64,000 bases of DNA from Deinococcus fonticola (GTDB lineage Bacteria > Deinococcota > Deinococci > Deinococcales > Deinococcaceae). Numbering within the stretch: position 1 is the first letter of the stretch; the number at the start of each line of letters is the position of its first letter. Made by a program: the position numbers and the translations under genes. Positions 8,235 through 16,800 of this stretch are shown piece after piece. The stretch spans positions 62,001 through 126,000 of the forward strand of contig NZ_SMMH01000006.1 in NCBI RefSeq assembly GCF_004634215.1, in the 5' to 3' direction. Below the pieces are notes generated by a model. It had not been told where the DNA came from, made no database searches, and worked only from the letters and a program-made list of their open reading frames with translations.

Positions 8235-9566
8235 ATGACCGCCACGCCGACTGAAACCCCCAACTTCTGGCGGGATTCACACCCAAATGCTTTTCTGAGT
8301 GGCCTGATCGCCATCATCATCGGGTGGGCGGGGCCGAATGTGCTGATCTACAGCGTGCAGCAGGCCAGCGGCCTCAGTGACGCGCATGCCATGTCGTGGT
8401 TGTGGGCGCACGCCATCTTCACGGGGCTGGCGGGCACTTACCTGAGTCTGCGCACCAGGATGCCGATTCTTTCCACCTGGTCGACACCGGGCATCGCCTT
8501 GCTGGTCACGGCCATGCCGGGCCTGCCGTTCTCGCAGGTAGTGGGGGCGTTCGTGCTGTCCGCCGTGCTGGTGTTCCTGCTGGGAACGTTCACGCCCCTG
8601 ACCCGGCTGGTGCAGGCCATTCCCCTGCACCTGGCCGCCGCCCTGAACGCCGCCATACTGCTGCCGTTCGGCTTCAAGACCATGACGGCCCTGACCCAGC
8701 AACCCGCGCTGGTCGGCTTGATGGTCGCGGCTTACTTCGTGGTGCGTCAGATCGATTCGCGCTGGGCGGTGGCCGGCGTACTGGGCGTCGGGGTGGCCGC
8801 GAGTGCGGCGTTGGGGCTGTGGCGCCCGGTTCATGTGCCGGTCGCGTTGACCGTGCCGCAGTTTGTGAGACCGGAATTCAGCCTTCAGGCCAGCCTGAAC
8901 ATCGCGCTGCCGCTCACGCTGCTGGCGTTCACCGGGCAATTCGTCCCCGGTTTCGGTGTGCTGAAAGTCAACGGGTACGAACCCGCCCCCGCCCCCATCC
9001 TGAAAACCTGCGGGGTCGCCAGCCTGGGCGCGGCCTTTGTCGGCTGCCATAACCTGACGCTGGGGGCGCTGCTCGCCAATATCGTCAGTGGCCCCGACGC
9101 CCACCCGGACGCCGGAAAACGCTACACCGCTGCTGTATGGGCCGGAATCATCAACATCATCTTCGGCCTGTTCGCGGGGACTTTCCTGCACCTGATGGGC
9201 ATTCTTCCGGCTCAGGCCCTCGCTGCGCTGGCCGGTCTGGCCCTGCTCGCCGCCACCGGCGGAAGCCTGCAAACGGCGCTCCAGACTCACCCCGGCAGTC
9301 TCGCCGCACCTACCGTCATCCTGGTGACGCTTTCCGGCATCACGCCCTTTGGCATTGGGGCCGCTTTCTGGGGCATTCTGGCGGGGCTGGCCGTGCATAC
9401 CGTGGAACGCTGGAAAGTCAAGAAAAAGCCGGCAAGCCAAGTCGAGATAACGCGACACCCTCCACAAGCGGACTCTACAGAACACCTCGCCGCAAAAGCA
9501 GGACCGCACGCCGGTTCAGCAGAGCCCTCACCCCCGTTGGCTTCCCCGATCTCAACGCTGGAGTAA
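8235..9566 (+). CDS. benE: BenE-family benzoate/H+ symporter
   Basis: A 443-aa polytopic inner-membrane protein with about 12 hydrophobic segments, matching the benzoate membrane transport family. Diagnostic stretches include the N-terminal GLIAIIIGWAGPNVLIYSVQQ, STWSTPGIALL, and the late GCHNLTLGALLANIVSG and IINIIFGLFAG motifs. It would import benzoate or a related aromatic acid by proton symport. The last 45 residues form a hydrophilic tail longer than usual. Divergent from the MocR regulator. With paaZ at 62.1 kb it points to aromatic-acid use, though ring-cleavage genes are not in the window. Confidence 0.88.
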   Translation: MTATPTETPNFWRDSHPNAFLSGLIAIIIGWAGPNVLIYSVQQASGLSDAHAMSWLWAHAIFTGLAGTYLSLRTRMPILSTWSTPGIALLVTAMPGLPFSQVVGAFVLSAVLVFLLGTFTPLTRLVQAIPLHLAAALNAAILLPFGFKTMTALTQQPALVGLMVAAYFVVRQIDSRWAVAGVLGVGVAASAALGLWRPVHVPVALTVPQFVRPEFSLQASLNIALPLTLLAFTGQFVPGFGVLKVNGYEPAPAPILKTCGVASLGAAFVGCHNLTLGALLANIVSGPDAHPDAGKRYTAAVWAGIINIIFGLFAGTFLHLMGILPAQALAALAGLALLAATGGSLQTALQTHPGSLAAPTVILVTLSGITPFGIGAAFWGILAGLAVHTVERWKVKKKPASQVEITRHPPQADSTEHLAAKAGPHAGSAEPSPPLASPISTLE

Positions 9567-9573
9567 ACGAAAA

Positions 9574-9595
9574 CCCCCCGGAGGTCATCCGGGGG
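9574..9595 (-). terminator. intrinsic terminator after tRNA-Arg
   Basis: CCCCCGGA (9575-9582), loop GGTCA, TCCGGGGG (9588-9595). On the minus strand it is followed by GGTTTTC, so it terminates the tRNA. It may also stop benE read-through on the other strand. Confidence 0.75.
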
Positions 9596-9612
9596 TATTA
9601 CCGTCCTGCATG

Positions 9613-9689
<77 letters not shown>

Positions 9690-9812
9690 AGGCTCAGGGC
9701 GGGACGAAGTATAGCAGGGGCAGCGCGGCCAGGGAAAAGCGTCAACCCCGGCTGGCCCGCCACTAACCTGCTGACGCCTGAGCTACTCATAGGTTCGGCC
9801 ATTTGTTGTTGA

Positions 9813-10931
9813 TCAGCGGCCGGCCTGGGCCATCTTCAGGAAGTGGGCGCTGCTCTTGTCGTTGGGGTCGAGTTCCACAGCTTTGGCGTAGGCCTCGGCG
9901 GCAGCGGGGTAATTCCTGGCTTCGTACTGCACGCGGCCCACCCAGGCCCAGGCTTTGGCATACCTGGGGTTCTGCTGCGCGGCCTGCTGGAAGCCCCCGA
10001 GCGCTGCCGTCTTGTCGCCAGCGGCGTACCTGGCGTAGGCGGCGCGGAAGGTTTTCACGGTATTCAGGCCGTACTGCTGGCCTTCCTGCGCCAGGCCCAG
10101 GTTGTATTTGTCGGCGGCGCTGGCAGTGGGGAGCTTCGTTGCGCCCTGATAGGCAGTCAGGGCCGCGTCGGCGTTCCCGGCTTCCAGTGCCAGGCGGCCT
10201 GATTCTCGCCACGCCTCGATGAAGTTTGGGGCGGCCTGCGCGGCTTCCTGAAATCTGGCGAGTGCAGCGTTGCGGTCGCCTTTTTGCAGCAGGTCGTAGG
10301 CCTTGCTGAAGGCAGTGGTGGCGGCGGGGCCATACGTTCCGGCTTTTTTCGCCAGGTCGTTGAAGTAGCGCAGGGTCTTGTTGTCTGGCGTGAGTTTCAA
10401 CGCGGCCTCGTAGTACCCCTGGGCGCGGGCGTACTCGCCCGCTTCCAGGGCGGTGCGGGCTGCCCAGGAGTTGCACAGCACGTTCTGCGGGTCGATCTTC
10501 AGGCAATTGGCGAAGAGGCCAGCGGCCTGACTGGGGTTGCCGCGCGTGTAAGCGGCGTAACCAAGGTTGTACTGCGCGAAGGCGGCGGCGCGGTCGGCTT
10601 CCGTGCCCGCCTGCCCGGGCGCTACTTTGAAGTAGGCGTTCCAGGCTTCCTCGGCTTTTTTCCAGAAGCCCACTTCGGTGTAGATCTGGGCGCGGAGTTT
10701 CAGGTAGTCGGCGTTGCCCGGTTCGGCCTGCACGGCGGCCTCGGCGGCGGCGGCCGCCTGTTTCCAGAGGTTCTGGTCGATGCTGGCGCTGCCGGCGGGG
10801 TAGGTGTTGCGCGCCCTGGCGGCCAGGTCACGGGCGCTGTCGGCAGCCTGTGCGGCGCCCTGAGAAGCGGTCTGGGCCAAGGCTGAACCAGTCACCAGGG
10901 CAGCCGTCAGCAGGATCGGCGTGAGTTTCAT
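9813..10931 (-). CDS. secreted tetratricopeptide-repeat protein
   Basis: A 372-aa protein with a signal peptide (MKLTPILLTAALVTGSALAQ, cleavage after ALA). At least five TPR-like helix pairs follow, for example YLKLRAQIYTEVGFWKKAEEAW, AAFAQYNLGYAAYTRGNPSQ, NFIEAWRESGRLALEAGNAD and a C-terminal YEARNYPAAAEAYAKAVELDP. Such proteins scaffold protein complexes in the periplasm or envelope. No enzymatic motif was seen and no partner is evident from context. Confidence 0.85.
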   Translation of the reverse strand: MKLTPILLTAALVTGSALAQTASQGAAQAADSARDLAARARNTYPAGSASIDQNLWKQAAAAAEAAVQAEPGNADYLKLRAQIYTEVGFWKKAEEAWNAYFKVAPGQAGTEADRAAAFAQYNLGYAAYTRGNPSQAAGLFANCLKIDPQNVLCNSWAARTALEAGEYARAQGYYEAALKLTPDNKTLRYFNDLAKKAGTYGPAATTAFSKAYDLLQKGDRNAALARFQEAAQAAPNFIEAWRESGRLALEAGNADAALTAYQGATKLPTASAADKYNLGLAQEGQQYGLNTVKTFRAAYARYAAGDKTAALGGFQQAAQQNPRYAKAWAWVGRVQYEARNYPAAAEAYAKAVELDPNDKSSAHFLKMAQAGR

Positions 10932-11011
10932 GTGTTCAGTGTTCAGGGAAACTGCGTGGGACGCATGGGTTTTAAGTGAAGATCAGCTCAAAATCCGGGT
11001 CAGAAATGGCG

Positions 11012-11017
11012 TACTCT
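11012..11017 (+). promoter_or_regulatory. -10 box TACTCT for a leaderless transcript
   Basis: TACTCT lies 6 nt before the ATG at 11024, and there is no ribosome binding site. This decides the start over the upstream in-frame codon at 10976. Confidence 0.55.
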
Positions 11018-11023
11018 GCCCGC

Positions 11024-11869
11024 ATGACTGGTCTGGTGTGGGTGGCGCTGGACGGTGTCGGGCACCCGCTGGACGCCCCACCCGGCAGCGCGTGGGAGCA
11101 GGACTTGCCCACATTAAGGCCGCTGGTCGAGGCAGGCCTGGCGCTGGAAACTACGCTGGGCGTGCCGGGGTTGCCGCAGTCGGGTACCGGACAGGCGTGC
11201 TGGCTTACGGGGCAAGACGCGGTGGCGCTGATGGGCGAGCATTTCGGGCCGCAGCCGGGGCCGACCCTGCAACGCCTGCTGAGCGAATTCAGCCTGCCGG
11301 CGCGGCTGAAGGCGGCCAGTGGACGGGCTGCCCTGCTCAACTTCTATGCACCCGCTTACTTCGGCGAGCAGCGAGGCGGCCGCAACCGCATGGGGTGCTT
11401 CCCGTTCTCATTCCACGCGGCGGGCCTGCCGCTTAACCCGCCAGATTTACCGCTGGTGCGGGCCTCGCTGGGCTTAGACTACGCGGCTCCGTGGGCACCT
11501 TTCACTTCCGTTCAGGAGCAGAGGCAACTGGGGCAGGAGGTCGCCCAGGCGGCGCACGGATGGGATGTGCTGGTCATGGATTTGTGGTTCAGTGACCTGC
11601 TGGGCCACCAGGGTTCCCCCGAGCCCCGCCCGGAAGTGCAGCAGGCGGCCTCTGCTTACCTGCGCCGCGTCGACGCCCTGCTGACAGGCCTGCTGGACGG
11701 CGGGGCGCAGGTCATCCTGAGCAGTGATCACGGGAACATGGAAGATCTAACGGTGAAAAGTCATACGCTGGCGCGCGTCCCGTTCGCTGGCGCGGGTGTG
11801 AACCTGGGGCACCCGGCCAATGTGGTGGAGGGTGGAAGACAGCTGGCGACCCTGCTGGGATTGAATTAG
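11024..11869 (+). CDS. alkaline-phosphatase-superfamily metalloenzyme (phosphoglycerate-mutase-like)
   Basis: A 281-aa protein of the iPGM/alkaline-phosphatase superfamily. The N-terminal metal-binding strand is [11 protein letters not shown]. The probable nucleophile lies in [14 protein letters not shown], and the C-terminal metal-binding motif is [23 protein letters not shown]. It is much shorter than true phosphoglycerate mutase (about 510 aa), so the substrate is open: a phosphomonoester, phosphodiester or phosphosugar. It begins at the ATG at 11024. The DnaA-box cluster lies just beyond its stop. Confidence 0.8.
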   Translation: MTGLVWVALDGVGHPLDAPPGSAWEQDLPTLRPLVEAGLALETTLGVPGLPQSGTGQACWLTGQDAVALMGEHFGPQPGPTLQRLLSEFSLPARLKAASGRAALLNFYAPAYFGEQRGGRNRMGCFPFSFHAAGLPLNPPDLPLVRASLGLDYAAPWAPFTSVQEQRQLGQEVAQAAHGWDVLVMDLWFSDLLGHQGSPEPRPEVQQAASAYLRRVDALLTGLLDGGAQVILSSDHGNMEDLTVKSHTLARVPFAGAGVNLGHPANVVEGGRQLATLLGLN

Positions 11870-11887
11870 GGACATTTGCCCGGCAAG

Positions 11888-12056
11888 TTATCCACAGGAG
11901 TTTTCCACAGGTGCTGTGGATAAGGTGTGGAAAACTTTTTTCAGGCTGCTCTGGAAACACTCTTTTTTAGCGTCTCAACCGAAATGAATCGGGAGACCGA
12001 GACTACTCAGCCAGGGCCCGAAAGTTATCCACAGTGAAACGAGACTCTGTGGATAA
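11888..12056. other. cluster of six DnaA boxes (origin-like or DnaA-titration site)
   Basis: The 195-bp gap between this phosphatase-like gene and trpF contains six 9-mers. TTATCCACA occurs at 11888-11896 (+), 11915-11923 (-), 12025-12033 (+) and 12048-12056 (-). TTTTCCACA occurs at 11901-11909 (+) and 11926-11934 (-). They form inverted pairs. T-rich tracts (11935-11941, 11961-11968) lie between the two groups. Neither dnaA, dnaN nor parAB is nearby, so a datA/DARS-like DnaA-binding locus and an origin are both possible. Confidence 0.75.
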
Positions 12057-12063
12057 CTCTGCT

Positions 12064-12705
12064 TTATGAGCCTTGCACCGCGTCTATGAAAGCTTTTACT
12101 GCCTGTGGATTCTTTACGCCCGGTGAAGCTTCCAGGCGGCTCACGGCGTCCACGCCTGACGGACGAAGAAGGTGAATGGCTTCCCGCACATTTTCCGGCC
12201 CCAGTCCACCCGCCAGCCACGCGCCCGCCGGCCAGCCCGCACGCAGAGCTTCCCATTCCAGGGGCACGCCACCGCCGGGGTTCGGGGCGTCCACCATCAG
12301 GGTCACGCGCGGGTCGGCCGCCCAGCGCTCCCCCTCGCGCGATAACTCGTCTGCTTTCACCACGCGCAGCACGGGATAAAATTGCGCCGCCGTCTCCACG
12401 AACTCTGCCGGCAGCGCCCCGTGAAGCTGCACTGCCGACATGCGGGACGCCTCGGCCAGGCGCAGCACCTCATCCAGCCCCTGGCCCAGAAACACGCCCA
12501 CCCGCGCCACAGTCAGGCCCACACTGAGGCTCGCCTCGCGGGCCACGTCCGGCGACACCAGCCGCTTGCTGATCGGCGCGAAAATGAACCCCAGCGCGTC
12601 CGCGCCCGCCTGGGCGCACAGGACGGCATCCTGAACGGAAGTCGTGCCACAGATTTTCACTTTCGGGCGTGTCAATTGTGGCGCGTGGCCGGCCGAATCA
12701 GACAT
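12064..12705 (-). CDS. trpF: phosphoribosylanthranilate isomerase
   Basis: A 213-aa TIM-barrel enzyme of tryptophan synthesis that converts N-(5'-phosphoribosyl)anthranilate to CdRP by Amadori rearrangement. The N-terminal [12 protein letters not shown] carries the catalytic Cys. [25 protein letters not shown] (catalytic Asp) and the phosphate-binding [10 protein letters not shown] and [16 protein letters not shown] complete the signature. The ATG at 12705 lies inside the end of the preceding 79-aa ORF (8-nt overlap), suggesting translational coupling. No other trp gene is in the window. Confidence 0.93.
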   Translation of the reverse strand: MSDSAGHAPQLTRPKVKICGTTSVQDAVLCAQAGADALGFIFAPISKRLVSPDVAREASLSVGLTVARVGVFLGQGLDEVLRLAEASRMSAVQLHGALPAEFVETAAQFYPVLRVVKADELSREGERWAADPRVTLMVDAPNPGGGVPLEWEALRAGWPAGAWLAGGLGPENVREAIHLLRPSGVDAVSRLEASPGVKNPQAVKAFIDAVQGS

Positions 12706-12937
12706 GGTTCGCTTCCAGCGCGGCGAGGCGGCTCTCCAGCTCACGGTTTTTCTGGAGCAGGGCCAGCAGCAGCAGGGCGTAATGGTCGTAGAGTTTCGGG
12801 CGTTCCATGCGAAGCTCGCCGGCCATCCATTCGCCCAGCAGACGTTCGGCCTCGCGCAGCACCTCGTCTGCCGGCACGTCCCGGTAATTCCTTTCGCCGA
12901 TGATGGCGCGGGCAAAATTGACTTCTCGATCCGTCAT
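12698..12937 (-). CDS. small hypothetical protein (79 aa)
   Basis: The ATG at 12937 follows a TACAAT -10 box by 6 nt, so a leaderless start is preferred over the longer frame reaching 13144, which reads through tandem repeats and the promoter. The protein is charged, with a hydrophobic segment [26 protein letters not shown] near the C-terminus that looks amphipathic or coiled-coil. It overlaps trpF by 8 nt. No family was recognised. Confidence 0.7.
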   Translation of the reverse strand: MTDREVNFARAIIGERNYRDVPADEVLREAERLLGEWMAGELRMERPKLYDHYALLLLALLQKNRELESRLAALEANHV

Positions 12938-12943
12938 GCCCCC

Positions 12944-12949
12944 ATTGTA
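12944..12949 (-). promoter_or_regulatory. -10 box TACAAT for the 79-aa gene and trpF
   Basis: TACAAT on the minus strand ends 6 nt before the ATG at 12937, with no ribosome binding site between. Confidence 0.55.
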
Positions 12950-12964
12950 AAGCAGCCTGCCGAA

Positions 12965-13009
12965 CCCCTGCTTGCTCAGCCCCTGCCTGCTCAGCCCCTG
13001 CCTACTGAG
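12965..13009. repeat. 15-bp tandem repeat, three copies
   Basis: Three adjacent 15-mers, CCCCTGCTTGCTCAG, CCCCTGCCTGCTCAG and CCCCTGCCTACTGAG, lie in the gap between the 79-aa gene and the APH-like gene, just upstream of the TACAAT box. The role is unknown. Confidence 0.8.
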
Positions 13010-13055
13010 CCACCTGGCGGATGGCACGCGGCCACGCCTGTGAAACCCTGACGGC

Positions 13056-14318
13056 ATGACCAAGCGCGACACCACACTGCACCTCCTCTTCACGCGCGAG
13101 GACGGGCGCAACGCCATCCATACCGTGAAGACAGACAAGACCACGTACTACGGCGCTAACATTGCCGAGGCAGCCCGGCAGGTCGGGATCGAGGGAAGGC
13201 CCTTGCGGCGCATTCATTTCAAATTCCACGGCGTGCAGGACGGTGTGAATGTCGTGGAGGCCGTGTGGCACCTGCACGCCGTGAAGGGCGCGGAAGTGCA
13301 CTGGAGCAGGGATTTCACAGCTTCGGAGCGCCAGTGGATTGAAACGGCCCGCACCCCCACCGTCACACCGTGGTTCCAGGAAGGCTGGTTCAGCGCGGCG
13401 CTGGCGTGGCTGGACGGCGAACTGACCGCGCAGGGCTGGACGCGGGTGGGGGTGCCCAGAACGCTAAAGCACTGGCAGATCAGCCTGCTGTGGGAAGTGC
13501 CCACCACGCACGGGCGCGTCTTCCTGAAGGGCGTGCCGGACTTCTTTGGCCGCGAGGCCCAGCTGACGCCCCGGCTGGCGCAGGAGTTGAGCGGCGCGGC
13601 TCCCCCCGTGCTGGCCGCCGATCTGGCCCGGGGCCTGCTGCTGATGGCCGACGCTGGGGAACCCGTGGACGAACAGGACGTGAACTGGCCGGCCCTGCTG
13701 CGTCATCTGGCCCGGGTGCAACAGAACAGCATTCCCCTGCTGCCGGACTGGCACCTGCGCGACCGCGGGCCGGAATACGTGCTGAGCTGGCTGGACACGC
13801 TCCTTGCCGAGGCCAGTCTGCTGACCGGACAAGAGAGCGGCTTTACCCCCGACGAGGCCCAGCGCCTGAGCACTGCGCGCCCACGCCTGGAGGCCGCCCT
13901 GAAACGCCTGAGTCGCAGCCCCCTGCCGCGCACGCTGGGTCACGGTGACCTGCACGGCGGCAACGTGCTGGTGAAAGACGGTCAATTCACGCTGCTGGAC
14001 TGGTCGGATGTGTGCCAGACACATCCGTTTATGGACGTGAACCCCGCCTACTTCATCCCGAACCCCTGGCAGAACAGCCCGGACGCTGACCACGCGCAGT
14101 TAAGCACCGCCCGCACTGCCTACCTGCAAGCCTGGACAGCTTACGCGCCGGCTGAAGAACTGGAACAACTCCTGAAAGACGGCGAGTTGACCGGCGAGCT
14201 GTTCCGCGCCCTGGGGTACATGGACGGAATTTACGGGGCCGTGCAGGACAAGACCGAATGGCACGGCGCGCACCTCCTTCACCTGCGAAAAATACTGAAC
14301 ATGCTGGAGGGTACATGA
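13056..14318 (+). CDS. APH-family phosphotransferase
   Basis: A 420-aa protein. Residues about 100-420 form an aminoglycoside-phosphotransferase-like kinase domain with the catalytic loop LGHGDLHGGNVLV and the metal-binding LLDWSD. About 100 N-terminal residues precede it and contain a small alpha/beta region of unknown role. The substrate could be a small hydroxylated molecule. Antibiotic resistance cannot be claimed. The stop overlaps the next start as ATGA (14315-14318), so the pair with the GNAT gene is translationally coupled. Confidence 0.85.
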   Translation: MTKRDTTLHLLFTREDGRNAIHTVKTDKTTYYGANIAEAARQVGIEGRPLRRIHFKFHGVQDGVNVVEAVWHLHAVKGAEVHWSRDFTASERQWIETARTPTVTPWFQEGWFSAALAWLDGELTAQGWTRVGVPRTLKHWQISLLWEVPTTHGRVFLKGVPDFFGREAQLTPRLAQELSGAAPPVLAADLARGLLLMADAGEPVDEQDVNWPALLRHLARVQQNSIPLLPDWHLRDRGPEYVLSWLDTLLAEASLLTGQESGFTPDEAQRLSTARPRLEAALKRLSRSPLPRTLGHGDLHGGNVLVKDGQFTLLDWSDVCQTHPFMDVNPAYFIPNPWQNSPDADHAQLSTARTAYLQAWTAYAPAEELEQLLKDGELTGELFRALGYMDGIYGAVQDKTEWHGAHLLHLRKILNMLEGT

Positions 14319-15182
14319 ACTACCGTGACTGGACGGCCAGCCCGCAGGATTTCGCGGCTCTGGCGCGCTTGAACACCATTCAATACCCGGATGCGCCCGT
14401 AACAGCGGAAGGCATCGAGCGCAACTGGGGGTTCGTCGACCCACAGCGTCCTACCCTGATTCGTTTCGTGCTGCTGGACGGTCAGGAAGTGGCGCTGGTG
14501 GAAACGTATCCGCAAGGTGACGGGTCTTTTCTGCTGGAACTCATTGCGCCCGCCACAACTTTGCACGAGTACGGCCCGGAATTACTGGACTATGCGCGGC
14601 AATGGGCGAAAACCCAGGGGGCGGCACAGTGGTCTCTCACCATCCGGCAGGATGATCCGCGCACCGACTGGCTGCAACGGCGGGGATTTGACGTGCAGGA
14701 CAGCATCAGTGAATGGACAGCGACCCAGCAGCCGCGGCCACAGCCGCCCGGACATGTCGTTCTCCTCCCTGTGGGCCACGATCCCGCAAGACAGGAAAGC
14801 TTACGAACAGCCCTGAATACCGCACGCCAGGAAAGAAACCTGCCGCCCTTCACGTCCCAGACATTCAAAGATGATGTGCTGAACTTTGGCCTTTACCGAC
14901 CCGACCTGCTGTGGCTGGCGCAAACCCCAGGCGGGGAAACCATCGGTGGCGCATGCCTGCACGTGTGGGACAACGCGCAGCACGGCGAACTGTCGTGGGT
15001 CAGCGTTTCCCCAGGCTGGCGGCGCAGGGGGCTGGGAACAGCCCTGGTCAGCCACCCAGCAAGCCGATCTGCCGCTGACCAGCACGCGACTCCCTGGGGC
15101 TTACGCGCACCTGTCTCCCCTTCTGACCAGAGCAGGTTTTCAACAGACGGACGTGTGGGTGACGCTGACCTGCGACCTGTAG
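14315..15182 (+). pseudogene. tandem GNAT acetyltransferase with a frameshift
   Basis: The ATG at 14315 overlaps the APH-like stop. A first degenerate GNAT half covers about residues 1-140. A second half carries GGACLHVWDNAQHGELSWV and the acetyl-CoA loop SPGWRRRGLGTALV. Immediately after that loop the frame runs into antisense cobT. Skipping one base near 15041-15060, for example in CCC at 15055-15057, restores QQADLPLTSTRLPGAYAHL...LLTRAGFQQTDVW and a TAG at 15180-15182, 20 nt short of the convergent cobT stop. That fits a natural GNAT C-terminus. The lesion may be biological or a consensus error. The substrate is unknown. Confidence 0.75.
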
Positions 15183-15202
15183 AGGTCATCGACCCCCTGT
15201 TT

Positions 15203-16270
15203 TTACGCGCCCGGCACGCCGGCTTCCGCGAAGGTCTGCATCTCGCGCAGGGTGGCGGCAGCGGCCAGCACGAGGGGCGCGGCCAGCACGCCGCCGGTGC
15301 CCTCGCCCAGGCGCAGGCCCAGATGGAACATGGGCCTGAGGCCCAGCGCCTGAAGCTGCGCGGCGTGCCCGATCTCGGCACATTCGCCGGCGGGCAGCAG
15401 GTAATCCTTCAGCGCGGGGTTCAGGGCCACCCCGACCAGCGCGGCGCTGCCTTCCACGAATCCGTCGAGGATGATGGCCTTGCCGGACGCGGCGGCCTGA
15501 AGCATCACGCCCAGCATGGCGGCCAGTTCGTACCCGCCGAACTCGGCCAGGACGTCGAGCGGGTCGGTGGCCGGGGTGCGCCCGAGGGCTTCGCGCACGA
15601 CCTGCACCTTGTGCGCCAGTTTCGCGTCGTCCACGCCTGTGCCGCGCCCGGTCACGCGGGCCGGGTCAAGGGCAAGCAGGCGGGCGGTCATGGCGGCGGC
15701 GGGCGTGGTGTTGCCAATGCCCATCTCGCCGGGAATCAGGATGTCGGCGCCGTCTTGCATAGCCTGACGGGCCAGCGCGGCGCCGGCCAGGATCAGCGCT
15801 TCGGTTTCCTGGCGGGTCATGGCCGCCTCGGTGCGCAGGTTGCGCGTGCCGCGCCGCAGCGCGTGACGGTGCAGGCGCGGGTGGGCGGGCAGTTCCGCGT
15901 TCACGCCCGCATCCATCACGTACACGCTGGCGCCCACGCTGCGGGCGATGGCATTCACCGCCGCGCCCCCTGCGCCGCCCGGCGTGTCGGACAGGAAATT
16001 CATGACCATCATGGGGGTCACCTCGGGCGGGTAGGCGCTCACGCCGTCCTGCGCCACGCCGTGATCGCCCGCCGCCACGATGACCGCCACGCCCTGCGGG
16101 TGCGGTTTCTCCGAACCGAAAATGCCCGCCAGGCGAATGGACAGCTCCTCCAGATCCCCGAGTGCCCCGGCGGGTTTCGTAAGTTGTGCCTGACGTTCCC
16201 GCGCCCGCAGCATGGCGGCCTGATCGACGGGCTGAATGGACTGGATAAGGTTAAAGAGTTCCTGATTCAT
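15203..16270 (-). CDS. cobT: nicotinate-nucleotide--dimethylbenzimidazole phosphoribosyltransferase
   Basis: A 355-aa enzyme that makes alpha-ribazole 5'-phosphate from DMB and nicotinate mononucleotide, activating the lower ligand of cobalamin. Signature stretches are VIVAAGDHGVAQDGVSAYP, LIPGEMGIGNTTPAAAM, LDGFVEGSAALVG and the C-terminal HLGLRLGEGTGG, which holds the catalytic Glu. Length is normal. The start overlaps cobU by ATGA. It is last in cobD-cobQ-cobU-cobT. Confidence 0.96.
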   Translation of the reverse strand: MNQELFNLIQSIQPVDQAAMLRARERQAQLTKPAGALGDLEELSIRLAGIFGSEKPHPQGVAVIVAAGDHGVAQDGVSAYPPEVTPMMVMNFLSDTPGGAGGAAVNAIARSVGASVYVMDAGVNAELPAHPRLHRHALRRGTRNLRTEAAMTRQETEALILAGAALARQAMQDGADILIPGEMGIGNTTPAAAMTARLLALDPARVTGRGTGVDDAKLAHKVQVVREALGRTPATDPLDVLAEFGGYELAAMLGVMLQAAASGKAIILDGFVEGSAALVGVALNPALKDYLLPAGECAEIGHAAQLQALGLRPMFHLGLRLGEGTGGVLAAPLVLAAAATLREMQTFAEAGVPGA

Positions 16271-16800
16271 GGTTTTCCTTTCAAGGTAAGCGGCAGGCCG
16301 CTGACGAGCAGGTACGCTTCGTCACTGGCCCCCGCGCAGCGCTGGTTGACCCAGCCGAGCACATCCCTGTAACGGCGCGCGAGGGCGTTCTCTGGCACGA
16401 TGCCGAAGCCCACCTCGTTGGTCACGAGAATGACCGTTCCGGCGCGGTTGCGGGCCACGTGTATCAGTTCAGCGGTGGCCTGCAGAATCTGCTCGTCGGT
16501 GAAGTCGTGGTACATCAGGTTGTTTACCCACACGCTCAGGCAGTCGAGCAGCAGCACAGGCGTGCCGGCGCTGTGCAGCGCCGTGGGGACGTTCACGGGT
16601 TCCTCCAGCGTGACCCAGTGCGCGGGGCGCTCGGCGCGGTGACGCCCGATGCGGTTCTGCATCTCGGCGTCGAAAGCGACGGCGGTCGCCAGGTAGGTGA
16701 CGGATTCACCGGACTGCGCAACCGAATGTGCAGCCAGCCCCTCCGCGTAGGCGCTTTTGCCGCTGCGGGCGCCCCCCGTCACGAAGATCAGGCGCCCCAT
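16267..16800 (-). CDS. cobU: adenosylcobinamide kinase/adenosylcobinamide-phosphate guanylyltransferase
   Basis: A 177-aa bifunctional enzyme that phosphorylates adenosylcobinamide and then transfers GMP to it, preparing the corrinoid for CobS. The P-loop is FVTGGARSGKSAYAE at residues 6-20. The guanylylation His lies in NRIGRHRAERP, and the base-recognition segment ILVTNEVGFGIVPEN is present. The ATG at 16800 shares one base with the cobQ stop (TGATG), and its own stop overlaps cobT. A longer frame upstream lies inside cobQ and is rejected. Confidence 0.95.
   Translation of the reverse strand: MGRLIFVTGGARSGKSAYAEGLAAHSVAQSGESVTYLATAVAFDAEMQNRIGRHRAERPAHWVTLEEPVNVPTALHSAGTPVLLLDCLSVWVNNLMYHDFTDEQILQATAELIHVARNRAGTVILVTNEVGFGIVPENALARRYRDVLGWVNQRCAGASDEAYLLVSGLPLTLKGKP

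Noticed and set aside
14258..16372. A 704-codon plus-strand open frame extending the GNAT gene
   Set aside because: Beyond 15182 it is antisense to cobT, whose protein is clearly real. The length comes from a frameshift and high GC.
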